From Hyaloperonospora brassicae (taxonomy: Eukaryota > Oomycota > Peronosporomycetes > Peronosporales > Peronosporaceae), in assembly GCA_947650285.1 (NCBI GenBank), contig CANTFL010000024.1:1-64000 (forward strand): a DNA stretch of 64,000 bases. The letters are read 5' to 3'. A program made the translations under genes and the position numbers. Below are positions 34,001-45,348 of this stretch, piece after piece (positions within the stretch are counted from its first letter, which is position 1; every line of letters starts with the position of its first letter). Below the pieces are notes generated by a model that was not told the origin of the DNA, did no database searches, and saw only the letters and a program-made list of their open reading frames with translations.

Positions 34001-37000
34001 CCTTTAAGTCTCTTGTCTGGGCGTCAGTGGAAGGTCAGGTTGTCAAAAATCTTACGATCGCAGGCCAATCATAAATGCTTTTCCAGAACAACATTTGATC
34101 TGCGTAAATATAGTCGACATATAAAAACGTAGACAGTTCTAAGTCCCAAGGAACTATACCTGACCTCATAACGGAGTGTTTTTTTATCCAAATGCATGGG
34201 TAGAGTCAGCTGTGCTATTCGATCAATATGAGATCAAAACAAAATTAGGCACAAATGCTCCCACGAACGAGCAAACAATTTAAAGCAAATGAGCAAAAAT
34301 TGTTCACGAGTTTGTTGATGATAGCACCCGACTCTATCAACTATTCTGTATGACAATTTTGTCTATTTTGTGCTTTTGTAAAACTACCCTGATAAAAGCT
34401 TTCTTCATTTACTCGCAAAAATTGTAGAGGTAATCTGTATAAAAGTACTGTATACATCCAAACGTAGACATATTTCGAAAACGTGCACCAAAACTAACTC
34501 AAATGAAGAAGATACGCTTAAGCCCAGATATATCGTCAAATCTATATTTGAAAAAAAAACAATTCTTTTTTTACACAATTCATCATTCATATACCTACGA
34601 TGACAGCGACATATATCGGCATTGGAATATATAATTTTGGGGTGAAGCGTATTATTTAAATTGTCATATCGGGTGACTGGAATGCATCGGGCCACTCGTT
34701 AAATTTAATTAACTAGCTTTTACCACATAGAACAGCGAACAAGGCGGTAGCTTATTCTTAAAATGCTAATAATAAACGATGCGATCATCATGCTTAAGAA
34801 GTGACGTAGGAGAAATCAACTGCGATAAGAAGGTAGCACAAGAATTCGTCAACTTATTCACATTGTTGAGGGCGACTTAGGTAAAAAAACCAATGTCCAT
34901 TAATTTTCCCTTTTACAAATGACATTAGTGCAAATGTCTTCGCGGTATCCCATAACAATAATTATACAAATGACAGCGTCACTCCCATCATAATCTGCTA
35001 CTTATTTGACGCTCGAACAAATTTCTTGCTCGAGTGCAATCTGCCTTATTCATTTATCAAACACAGTGTTACCACTCAAAATTCCATCCAAACAAATGCA
35101 GTGAGTCCCTAAGAATGTTGTCGTAAATTTTTGATGGTTGTATGCGCAATAATAAAATGCCTCCTACCGTTTTGTTCAATGAATAAACTAGACTGATAAT
35201 GCACGCGTGCAAAAAAATATAGATATTACATAATGCATGTATAGCTTTTGCGTCTTCTGACAACACTGCATGTACATTATTTGCTCTGCAACTTAATCAG
35301 GTCAAGTTATATCAAATTACGGCCGGCCCTTGAACCACATGCGCCTATCCAATGTGTCGTCTCAAATTTTATCATTCTCTCTTTTTTAATTTGGCAAGTC
35401 AACTCCCACTATCTTATGAAGAGTCTAAAGTCGAGCCATCAAGTAGCCTATAAATTAGTTGTAGTTGTTGGACGGATTGAAACAAGTGATCATAAAGGTA
35501 CACTGTAGAGACGTAAGCTTGTGAATTTTTTAGAGCAGGTGACTGGTCAATTAATTTTCAACAGTGAAACTAAATAAGAATGATAACTAAGCCTTATTTT
35601 AAAGCACCACATGTAACGGCGTCTTGGTGACCTAACATGGCGACCGTATATCACTATATCACGTGTAAACTTGTATCTCATTCGCAATTAGGTGCGTTCT
35701 TAACTATCAAGAACCGAACTTGCCCTTCAAAGTGAGCATCTTGAAGACAACTCTAATATCGTTTTTATTAACACTCCTACTCAAATTTATTCGTAACTAA
35801 CGGCTATTTAAATTCAAATAAGACACAAAAATATTTTGGTCCAGTAAAATCTATGTCAAGAATTCTATGGTCACTTTTTATTGATATATCCCAAAATTGC
35901 ATAAGCTAATCTTAAGCTTATTCTTTTACGAATAAATCAACGTATATACTTGTTTGCGCTGAGATATTGTCTTCGCTCTCCTAACACTTAAGCAGCCCAT
36001 AGGATCGATCAATATCGACAGCGACGCACCAACGTTCGTAGTAAACTCACTATAAGTAATATGCATGCTTAGGAGATCGCGAACGGAGAATAGCTCAGCA
36101 AAAGTTTAATATGTGTCGTAAAAAGTATCAATAAATCTTTTTTGCACGTGTCCCACACCATCACCCTGAATTATATTAAAACGAATCCATTGACCAAATT
36201 TCGTTCGCCATATGTATATCGAACGGTAAATCAACACTACTATCATAATCGAACCCATCGACAAACTTCCGCTTTTAACCCCTATTAACAGATTTTTTTG
36301 GCTAAAAAACGGAATCGCAACGTCTTCTTGAAACCATAGTCTTCGGCTAATTTTATCTCTTAGAACCCAAAGCATTACATTACGTAACTTTCGAAATACA
36401 CATACATCCTATTCACGAATTTTGTGAAAAAAAACTTTAATGCTAAATCTATCCAATCCGGCTTTCTTAACAAAATACCATTAATGAGCCCTGTGCATCC
36501 TTGTCGTTCTGTCAGTTGACTATCACTTATGAAATTGTTCTTTAGCATCAGGGCCTAATTTTAATATGATACAGTCGATCATTTCTTCTTTCTCCATTGA
36601 GTATCGCACTGGAGCTATCGTCTCGCTTCTGAATCCGATCAATTTGCCTACGACTTTTATAATGATCACTTGAGACCATTATCCGTGAGCAATTTCTAGC
36701 ACGACATCATGTATAAGTAAAGTACCCAGGCAGCCGTCCACATGCACGCCAACACCTGTTCCGCTTCCATCAATTTGATAGAATATTTGTCGTGCATTGT
36801 CTGTATTACGATTCAGCCATTATGAAGTGCTGTGAACTGCTCCGTTGCCTCCTATTGTTCTTTAGACGGTACCGAAAAATGGTCCAGAAGAACGCAACAC
36901 CTTATGTATTATTCAATACAGATTTCTGCAAAAACCTACAATACTTGCATCCATCAGGTACCATATTTATACGCACGCCTCCTATAATTTGTCTCTTTAT

Positions 37001-37400
37001 TTAATTGACGCCAAAATATACGATAGAACACGCGAATGCCAAAAATAGGTGAAAACAATTGCAGGCCGCATCGGACTTTTGGGCAGCTTTAGTAGTGAAT
37101 ACATGTGGTTCTTCTCCACCTCAAATGTAATAAGAAAACCCATTACATTGATTAATTACAAAGTTTACTGAATAATTGCATTCCAATATGTATAGGGATT
37201 ACCCGGAAACAAATACTATACGTCTGTTTATGATTGGTTAATTTAAAGCTACCGTGCCTAATAATTGACCAGTGATAAATAGGTATCTTTTTAAGTCGTT
37301 CCATTAGCTTGGTATTATATTTGCACTTGGTGTGAACGATAACGAAAACATGGAGATTCGAATTCAATTTAAAGTTTGATAATAAGCGCTTCTTCACGCC
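28037..37400. other. AT-rich gene-poor region
   Basis: About 9.4 kb with only short frames (the longest is 33122-33457 plus, 111 aa) and no confident domain. It lies outside the palindrome. The texture, with frequent stops in all frames and A/T homopolymers, suggests long-decayed transposon DNA. A possible RT trace is listed separately at 28834-29058. No RNA gene or tandem array was seen. Confidence 0.6.
28834..29058 (-). pseudogene. Possible RT fragment, heavily decayed
   Basis: The minus-strand frame contains LVSTPKGF, then CTFQQVMLL, then FPILGCNSKLIFFCPS. The order and spacing are reminiscent of gypsy RT (TP-G...ATFQ-M...DD-L), but the catalytic Asp pair is not visible. Chance cannot be excluded. 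Confidence 0.22.
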
Positions 37401-37814
37401 CAAATGGTGCAACAAGGTAACGGGCTACCCCCGTTACATCTATACTTACTTAGTGGTCATACTAGATATTAAGATTAATATGGATACGAACATATCCCCG
37501 ATGGCTCCAGCGGTTCACTAAAGCATTCTGTCTTTCCTTACTTACCTACTTTAGTATAACAAGCATTTCACCTCTACGCGGCGGAGTCTAGTGAATTTTT
37601 CGTATTGTCGCTGCTGTGCACATCGACGCCCTAGCAAGACCGTTCCGACTTACAAGACTACATCTAGAGCAGATCTCCGATGCAAATCGACGAGTATAGA
37701 CTCCCTTGTGAGCCTAGATCTGCGATGCAATTAAGATGGAGATAGATACGTACTCTGACAATGATTCAGATCGTCGTCCACTAAATTGCTAGTTCAGAAA
37801 AACCAGTATTGCGA

Positions 37815-38235
37815 TAATGTCAAGGTTGATTGACATTCCAACGGCCAAGTTCATTTATCTTCTAACCAGGCTTCCAGGAAAAGCAAAAACAGGAATCTCG
37901 GAAGGCTGGTCGTAGCTTATTGGTGTTCCTCAGACTGGAGGACATCCAACGAGATTTTCGACTGTCCTTTGAGCCTCCCCGAGATGAGTCACGCCTGCGT
38001 GCAGACTTCATCCCACTTCGAAAGGGCAGGTTGTCGTGCGGGAATACGTGTATAAAATACGGCATCTTTCTTCGTTCATCATCACGCAGCCGATCGACAC
38101 GGCTTTATGATTCCATATTTTCGTCTTTGGCTTTCAAGAGGGCATACCGCGATATTACCTCACACGTGCTAAGTACATATAATATTCGAAGAGGTCTAAT
38201 GAGGCACCGACGAATGCGTACTAGTTAATCAGTAC
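37815..38235 (+). pseudogene. Decayed gypsy gag fragment
   Basis: Across shifting frames the plus strand reads LLTRLPGKAKT, then LRLEDIQRDFRLSFEPPRDESRLRAD, then VREYVYKIRHLSS and VFGFQEGIPRYYLTRAKY. These follow the order of a gypsy Gag (compare FKSRLRQTFEPPRAEFRARSE in the element at 13.1-21.1 kb). There are several stops and frame changes. It points right, in the same direction as the pol traces at 40.5-43 kb, so both probably belong to one old element. Confidence 0.65.
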
Positions 38236-38239
38236 GGAG

Positions 38240-38629
38240 TTATTTACACTGACAACAGTGAAGGTCAGTGCCCATCAAACTGTAAACCTTTACGCAGAGG
38301 AAGTTATTGACTTAGGTTAAGATTTTAGTCGTAGTAAACGTAAATCGATTATTTAATACAATTAATTCCTATAACTTGTTTCTCCTAATCATCCTGACTA
38401 AATCACATTAATCTAGCTAAACGTATGATGACGTCTACTCACCACCCATTGCGCGCGTCTAGCAGCGATTGGTGGGTTGACATAATCTCAATATCGAGCC
38501 AATAAGTAGACCATTCTGTCTTTTCAACAATATCATAATGCCAAATGATACTGTTCAAAAATTATTAACATGATATTCTTTTTGATGTCCTTAATGACAA
38601 TTCCATGTAACGAGCTACCCCGTTATAAA
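38240..38629 (-). mobile_element. Decayed LTR of the 13136-21143 family
   Basis: The segment aligns base by base, with many substitutions, to 13136-13529. The clearest parts are the stretch around 38410-38480 (CATTGCGCGCGTC, GCGATTGGTGGGTTGA) and the right end GTAACGAGCTACCCCGTTA. The left end is less certain. It lies between the gag and pol traces of the older plus-strand element and in the opposite sense, so it probably inserted into that element and recombined to a solo LTR. Confidence 0.75.
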
Positions 38630-40559
38630 AGGCGATTTCTCACGCGCTTTATTATAATTACACGATCGTGTCATCGTGCTTACAAGTAGCGTCACAACGT
38701 CCGCGGACGCGATGTGTTTCTTGATCGCGGCAAGCAATTTAGCTGCTGCGTTTGTATTCGTAACACGATAAATTAATTTTGGTGCAGCTAGACAGGTCAT
38801 TGTGCGGCCGACTACCGAGCACTAATGCCGGAGGTTAAGAAAAGAGCTTTCTCTCGTGTCCCTTCAGTGTCGTCGGTGTTTACGCCAATGAGGGGTTTTA
38901 GTAGGCGCGGGGCTATCTACTGGCAGCTATGGAGTCCTGATTACTCAGGAGGCAGCTCGTGCTCCTATCCCTAATATGGTACGTACTCACTTCAACGCCA
39001 CCACCAATTGCGGCAATTTGAGACTGATTATTATTAGTGGTATCGTTGCTGGATATAAACGACCACTCCGTGCATTGTTGGATTAGGTTGCATCCTACAA
39101 CTTCTATCTAGCATCAAGTTTGTTCCTTCTGCCCTCTACAGTTACGGTTCGAGCAGATCCAGGTGACATCGTTGTTAAACTTGATCATGGACAATTACAT
39201 CATGTGTGAAGGGGTGCTTCCATGGGGTAGTGGTACAGTAGGCTAATTTAAAGGATGAGGACTGCTGTTTCAATCCCCTCAACCGGCATAAAAAACATTA
39301 AGAGTGACAATCGCAGTCTGATTCCCACAGTATCCAAAATCCTTGCCACTACCCATCGAAAACCATGGTTAAAATGTACTGGATATAGTGGGTCGTTTAC
39401 TAACCCGTATATACCTCACCAAACCAACCATTCAATTCCAGCAAATCCGCGTCTAACAATGGTTCTGCCGTACGAGTTTGACAAAAATATAATCAATGAT
39501 ACCTTTCTAGGGTACGACATGAACTATGCATTTAATTTTTTTGTAATACCATGTCTTTCACGGTATTCGATAAAGATAAGTTGGTTATCTCGGTTTGTCC
39601 AACGACTTAGCGTACAGGAAGTGATTAAAATGTTTAAACTCATTGTTTTGGTGCTTCATACGATAAGACTCACTTTAGGGTCGTGAACGACCACGCCATG
39701 ACCAACAGTCAGCACCTAGAGAACGATGCCCCTATGCTCGATATGTCAAGTCATAATAAAATAGCCACAAAACGAGGCGGTTAAAGATATGCTCTCGCAA
39801 ACATATACATCGAGCAAACAGGGGATCCCGGTTCCAAACGAGCCGGTCAAACACTAACTTTAAAATAACACAGACACCATTTGAATAGGTGTTCCCGATT
39901 TATAATGAGGCGGTAGATCAGGGGTTCTTAATTTCAAAGCAAGGCGGTCAAGTAAAGGTTTTCGCGTACAAAACATCGTTCTAACAAAAGCCCCCATCAT
40001 TGATCGAAGGGTTAGGCAACCCATGGATCCGAATGTAATCATCGTGGTAGAGACTAGCTCTTACGTCCAGAGGGGGTAAATAATTTTTCATCGACATGCC
40101 AGTCTCGAGCTGTGGATCGACGCAAGAAGAAGCGTATAAGCATGATGAAAGCACATCGACCGCCAAGACGACGAAATTTTCGTCACAATGCTGACAAAGG
40201 TAATTCATTTAGGGACGGAATCCGAAAGCGCGCTTTAATACATCGAAGCGTCTCCACATAGAGGCCGCTGAATCGACGCAGCGAGCCCACCGTACACTGC
40301 TGCAGAGATCACATATCTATCGTCCCTACCTAGAAACGAGTTCCGGTACGTCGTCAAGGATAATGACTTCAATTAAATGTGAGTCGTTTCATCCGCCGCA
40401 GCAGTTAGTGAAGAAGTTCTGGAGTCTCGAACAACGGTCGCCGAGTGCAAATCAAAGCGCGAAGAAAGTTTCGCGGTCCATTCCTAGGAAGCCGGTCGTT
40501 CATTAGGCAACTTCTGTCTATGATGTCGTACGCAAGAATACCGAATTTTTTCCAAAAAT
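38630..40559. other. Unassigned interior of the old gypsy element
   Basis: By position this should hold the rest of gag, protease and the RT N-terminus of the decayed element. I see no motif I can defend. The frame 39255-39686 (143 aa) has no recognisable domain. Confidence 0.4.
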
Positions 40560-42990
40560 AAAACAACTGATCTTCTAGCGGATCGTCGAGTACATAAGGA
40601 GATTGATCGCGTGAAAGGATAGAAGTTATCATTGACGCGGCAGTGGCTATTTCCGCTGGATCAATTCATCGCAATCTCAGAAATTTTCAAAAGCCGCCGA
40701 AAGGCTGATCATGTTTGCAAGACCATTTCTCCGTTTTCGAGTCCAAATTTTGTCTGAAATAAGCAACCGGCGGTTTGCGCATTGTGAATGCGCTATATAT
40801 TTAAATGACGTTACGATTCCGTCCGAGAATAAAACGTTATATTGGATACCAAGTTCGACCGAGAGATTCTCTGTGCCATCAATCTAGTAGACGGGGTATA
40901 TCAAAACTAGTGAGAGACATTGACATCCTATCCAATGCGCTTTGATCCCCAAGCGGGATGCGATCAGAGTGACTTTTCATACACAAGATCTAAAAATTAT
41001 TAAGCTGCGATAAATCAAATGGCGACACTGCCACTTCACTCGCTTCGGAATATTGCACCAAGTTACGTCGACGAGATTTTTGTTCACAGCCGTGCTGATA
41101 ACTGTTCAGCTCCACGGAAGTTCCCGTTCGGGACTTATACCGGGTATTTCAATTGATGCGCAAGAATTATTGAACGCGAATTTGGAGAAGTGTGTAATCC
41201 ACGCTCCCGATATCCAGTACTCGAATGCAATGTTTTAAAGGAAGGAGTCCGTACCGATCCCTTGAAAGTGTCCTCGACATGTACCTGGCCTAAGCCCAGG
41301 AATCAAACCGAACTTCGTCAATGTTTCGGCCCGGGTAATTACTTACTTATGTGTACAAAGAATTATGGTGAGTTTATTTAGCCATTTTTAACTTTACTTA
41401 CTAAAAGCGCATTTCGGTGATTGAAGGCAGAATATCAATCTGCCTTTGGCACCGTGATAAAAAGATTGAATGAAGCACCAGGGCTAATGCTGCATGATAC
41501 TCCGAACCATTTCACGTGGTCTGCAACGCGAGTAACTGTGCGATTGAACGCACCCTCATCTAATTTGACGATCAGGGCCGAAAGCGCGTCGTGACCTTTC
41601 CGTCACGACATATAGACCAGGTAGAAGATAGTGTCCAGTGCAAGACGATAAAATTTTGGCTAAGCGTTATGCGCTGATTAAATGTCATCATATATTAGGT
41701 CGAAGAAAAATGTTTTTAGTCTATATAAACCACGCATCACTACGTAATGCCGTCAAGACTTATACTTGTCTTAGGTTTGGTTTATTAATTGTCATACTTC
41801 TAAGAGTGTTATTACGTGGCTTTTTACAAGCCCTGCAAGGTCGACATTTTTGATAACGCGCTTTCTCGACGTCCCGATTACAATCCTCGAAGGGATATGG
41901 GTCATTATATACGTAATTCTGATAACAAGGGCGATTAAATTTGTTTGTGCTGTATAAAGCTGGGGTTCAATGCCATAATTACGACACCAGTGCTGTAGAT
42001 TCGGATTTAAAGAGCTGAGTTTAACGCGAATTGTTCATTCTACACGATAAATATTAATTGTCTTTGACACTCTAGTAAGGGATTACTTGTAAAGTAAAAA
42101 AAACTAACGCGCGACAACATCGAACGATACGCGCTTGATGATTGCTTCTGACTTATACAATAGATTTCTTTGATCGACCGCCTGTCGTCATCCATGCTGG
42201 TGACGACATATGAGCACGCTTGGTGCATAGATTTCATGGCACTCAAGATGTTGGTCACCTTCGTCGCGAAAAGACGTTAGCGGTTTTTACGCGCGATTTT
42301 ATTTTGGCCGCGCATTTACAAGTAGGTCCAGAATTGGGTAAGCATCTGAGATTTATGCAAGCGTGTGAAGTCGCACTGTCCTAACAATCCCCATTGCAAC
42401 GTTTTGGGTTGCCACGGAATTCTGGCGCGAAGCCGCCATGAATCCATATTTGGTTCTCAGCTGAGAACAAAAATGCAGGTATGTATTGGTTCTCATAAAT
42501 TAATGCTGCAAAAATATGGATTGTGCTCCGGTCTCCGCGCACGTTACGGCGGAGATTACAGCGAAGATCTTTATTGATCTAACATTCAGACACAATATCC
42601 TACCAGAACGTATTGTCTCGGACCATGTCCCGCGTTTTTCCTCGCCTATTTAGGAAGATTTGTTCTAACCTATTGGAAACGCGAATTCTCATGTCGATGG
42701 CAGCCCGTCCAGAGCCTATTAGGCAAACGGATTGCGTGAAAAGCGTGCTCGAATTTGTCCTGTGCGGTTATGCGACATCGGTTACGTTGTGATTTTCAAT
42801 TCTCACACAAGCCAAATTTGAATCAAACAATGCAGTTCATGCGTCAACAGGGTTGTTGCCATTTTTCATGAACAACGCGAGTTACCATTGCGTTCCAGCG
42901 CTTCGTGGCTTTTCAGCCATAGAACACTTGGTTATATAAATTGGTGGGGGAGTACCTGTCGATGGCATCGTGCCGAAAAAATATTATGGA
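40560..42990 (+). pseudogene. Decayed gypsy pol (RT, RNase H, integrase)
   Basis: Traces on the plus strand in correct order are as follows. The RT N-part RQWLFPLDQFIAIS is near 40640. The RT active-site region SYVDEIFVHSRA is near 41060-41100, where the second Asp of the pair is Glu. The RNase H trace is KRYALIKCHHILGRRKMFLVYINHASLRNAV at 41650-41755. The integrase zinc region (GHLRREKT, QACEV) is near 42260-42370. The core FRHNILPERIVSDHVPRF is near 42590, and [19 protein letters not shown] follows near 42830. Many stops and frameshifts make this a dead, old copy. The last motif resembles the tandem family at 45-59 kb. Confidence 0.85.
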
Positions 42991-43280
42991 TTATGTTGAA
43001 GAAAAGGTTTCTGCCGCTGCAAATCAAAATGTTAGTTTTGAGGGCTATGACATATCAATAACCGACGAGATACAGTACATCGCGTCTCCCGTCATTCATT
43101 TTGCTACTTAAAAGTCCCCTGCACCTATGACTTCGGTAGCTGTGACCAGATTTTATAACTATGGTAAGTCATCACGCGTTTTGTACGTGACAACCTCCAA
43201 GAAGCAGAGGATAAATATCAGCAGAACGCTGAAAAGCGAGGCCGTAACACATGTCGACATTTGAATAAGGTGATAGAATT

Positions 43281-44215
43281 TTATTATTAGGCCACGACTA
43301 ATGGCACACCCCATCTTTGCTATGTGCACACCCACCCACTTAAAATGGTGATGAAGAGGACTTGACAATTTATGGACCAGACTTAGTAAACACGTAGTCA
43401 CCTAATCTACTCGATATATCCCTGTCTTATTCAATAATTGCACTGATACGCGAGATCGTTTTAATCTATCTTGGCCAGGGCTGTGTGTTAACGGGCTAAG
43501 CCTGCTGGAGTCTCTACCGTCTCGAAGACGGTATACAATCCATAGGTACGATGACAAGATCCTACCTTGGCAGTGGCAACGACACTCGAGTTTACGTGCT
43601 CACAGTCACGAGTCCTTATGAAGATGTTATCAACATGCATAATCTTGGCATGTGGCTGCCGAATTACTCTCTTGAAGTACGCCAAACGATACACCATGTT
43701 TCACATGAATGTTAGCGTTTTAAATGACGTCAAATGACTGGTGCTCCTCTGCAGCACCTCCGATACTTCATAAATACAATTTGATTAAGAGCCAATGCGA
43801 TGCCAATACACACAACAGTGACCATACACAGCTCGTGCCTGAACGGACGTTTTTTATTCCAGCTGAAGTGGATGCTGCTTGGAAATACCTCTGCTCATGG
43901 CTGCCTCGGTTTTACTTAGCAGACGACCACCTTAGCGAATTTCTACTCCTTCTTCAACTCTGCCTATTTTTTCTTTAACATCAACACGTCTTTACGAATT
44001 TACGCATCCGTTTTGTGGAATTATAGCTAACGTGTGTGACGAGGAACACACCAATTCATACCGTAAACCCGTACTGTAGTGTATACATACATTATTCTAC
44101 ACCAGAAAATACGAAGTCCTTCTTATCATTTTAGGAGGGTGGGTGTGCCCGTAGCAAAAATGGTGTGTGCCTCTAGCAAAAGTGGGGTTTGCCCCTTGTC
44201 GTGGCCTTATTATTA
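43281..44215. mobile_element. Non-autonomous MULE-like TIR element with 9-bp target duplication
   Basis: The element at 43290-44206 is bounded by GGCCACGAC and its complement GTCGTGGCC. Imperfect terminal inverted repeats of 73-90 bp (43290-43362 and 44117-44206) carry GCACACCC / TTTGCTA modules. The right TIR has one extra module. Identical TTATTATTA flanks at 43281-43289 and 44207-44215 form a 9-bp target duplication. Long TIRs with 9-bp duplications are typical of Mutator-like elements. No transposase is present, so it would depend on one elsewhere. Confidence 0.8.
43500..43715 (+). pseudogene. Open frame fragment carried inside the MULE-like element
   Basis: A 71-codon plus-strand frame without ATG lies between two stops and ends at TAG 43713-43715. 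It encodes a balanced, non-repetitive peptide (contains YRLEDGIQSIGTMTRSYLG and PYEDVINMHNLGMWLPNY). It is not recognised. Its place between the TIRs suggests a captured exon (Pack-MULE style), but a chance frame is possible. A shadow frame on the other strand at 43488-43697 is considered less likely. Confidence 0.35.
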
Positions 44216-44475
44216 ACCGCCAAATTCCAGACACATATGTGAAGAACTGAGGCGCTAATCAGTTAGCGCACGAGAAGTATTGTCTCTTTTATTTAATAAG
44301 GCACAAGCAGACGCCAACACGCTGTACGTAACTACCAATATGCTTTGTACCCGACTATCTATGTCGGGTGCCTTAAGACCTGATAACCGGCGGATCTCTC
44401 TTCGATTCTATTCTTCTCATCTATTCTGGCTCAAAGTCGAACAACCCTTGTCGACGACGCCGACGACGAATGGGA

Positions 44476-44724
44476 TCAAAGTCCCGTACGGGCGTGTGCA
44501 GACTCGTTCTGCTGAGGTCCTCCAAACACAAAATTCGCAAGCTGGAGCAGACGCTCCACCAACCACTGCTGTTCCTGTATAGTCCGCTCCGCTGCCACCG
44601 TCGCAGCAGCTGCGCGATCTCGAACAATCTAGAACGTCTCACGAGCATAAAGTAGGCCATCCTTCGCCAATTCGGCATCAGCATCAAGAAAAACAGCTCG
44701 TTGTTCGACGGTATTGGCGTCCAT
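44476..44724 (-). pseudogene. Small Ala/Gln-rich ORF with an internal stop
   Basis: The frame from ATG 44724 reads MDANTVEQRAVFLDADAELA, then an in-frame TAG (44629-44631), then a helical stretch (AAATVAAERTIQEQQWLVERLLQLANF), ending at TGA 44476. A stop lies in frame just before the ATG. It sits 40 bp from the insertion of the tandem gypsy array. The family is unknown. It could be the start of a decayed transposon gene or host gene. Confidence 0.35.
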
Positions 44725-44764
44725 TTATGTATATCGGCGCTCGAACCAGGAGGTCTTTCGAAGT

Positions 44765-45240
44765 TGTAGCGGAGCTACACAGCTCCTTAAGTCAGAGGAA
44801 GACTTAACGCTCTTACGAGCAACTTTGGTTCTACGAACCCGACTCAGAGAGTCAACAAGCTCAGAGAGCTTACGGTCCCCGTTCCTAAGGGACCAAACGA
44901 TTCAAAAGAATCACAGCACAGAGTGCTCAGGAGTAGCTACCTTCACAGGTATTGCTAGCTCCTATCGATCAAAGACGCCTCGTAAGGCACGTGTCTCTTA
45001 CTGATCAAAAGGGGAACTGAATTTTTATTTCTTTGATTAACCTAAAAGAACACCTTAGAACAACGTATTTAACCTGCCCTAAATAACCTCTTAAAAGATC
45101 TCGCAATCAATTGATGACAGACATCAGTCTTCAACAATTGATACACTCACTGTGTTCTAAAATTACTTTATAGGGTAACCCCCTCTCTTGTGTGCACCAC
45201 ACCTATCGTCGACTACCAGCCGACGTGTAACCCCGTTACA
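44765..45240 (-). repeat. LTR 1 (3' LTR of copy A)
   Basis: This 476-bp LTR starts TGTAGC and ends GTTACA. It is one C shorter than the other two in the C-run near 45180. It is full of short dyads (TGTAGC/GCTACA, GACTC/GAGTC, GGTCCC/GGGACC). It ends in TGTAACCCCGTTACA, itself a dyad. Confidence 0.95.
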
Positions 45241-45252
45241 CCCTCCCCCACC
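45241..45252 (-). other. Polypurine tract, copy A
   Basis: The sense strand adjoining the 3' LTR is GGTGGGGGAGGG. The same tract adjoins LTR 2 at 52358-52369 for copy B. Confidence 0.85.
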
Positions 45253-45348
45253 AGACTGACGTTACCACCAAACGTCAATCGGCTTCTTTCCTCGAAGAGG
45301 TCGGTGTGTGTGTGTGCTTAACCTCGCGGTTGCTAAACACGAAACACC

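Noticed and set aside
28037..37400. Repeat-induced point mutation as the cause of the AT-rich decay
   Set aside because: RIP is a fungal process not established in oomycetes, and no CpA to TpA bias was measured. Ordinary decay is sufficient.
37410..37440. Second LTR end (GTAACGGGCTACCCCCGTTACA) as 5' LTR of the old plus-strand element
   Set aside because: The terminal dyad is present, but the preceding 350 bp do not align with either LTR family, and no primer-binding site follows. Only a fragment can be claimed.
41053..41240. Functional RT at the old element
   Set aside because: The active-site Asp pair is altered, and stops and frameshifts surround it.
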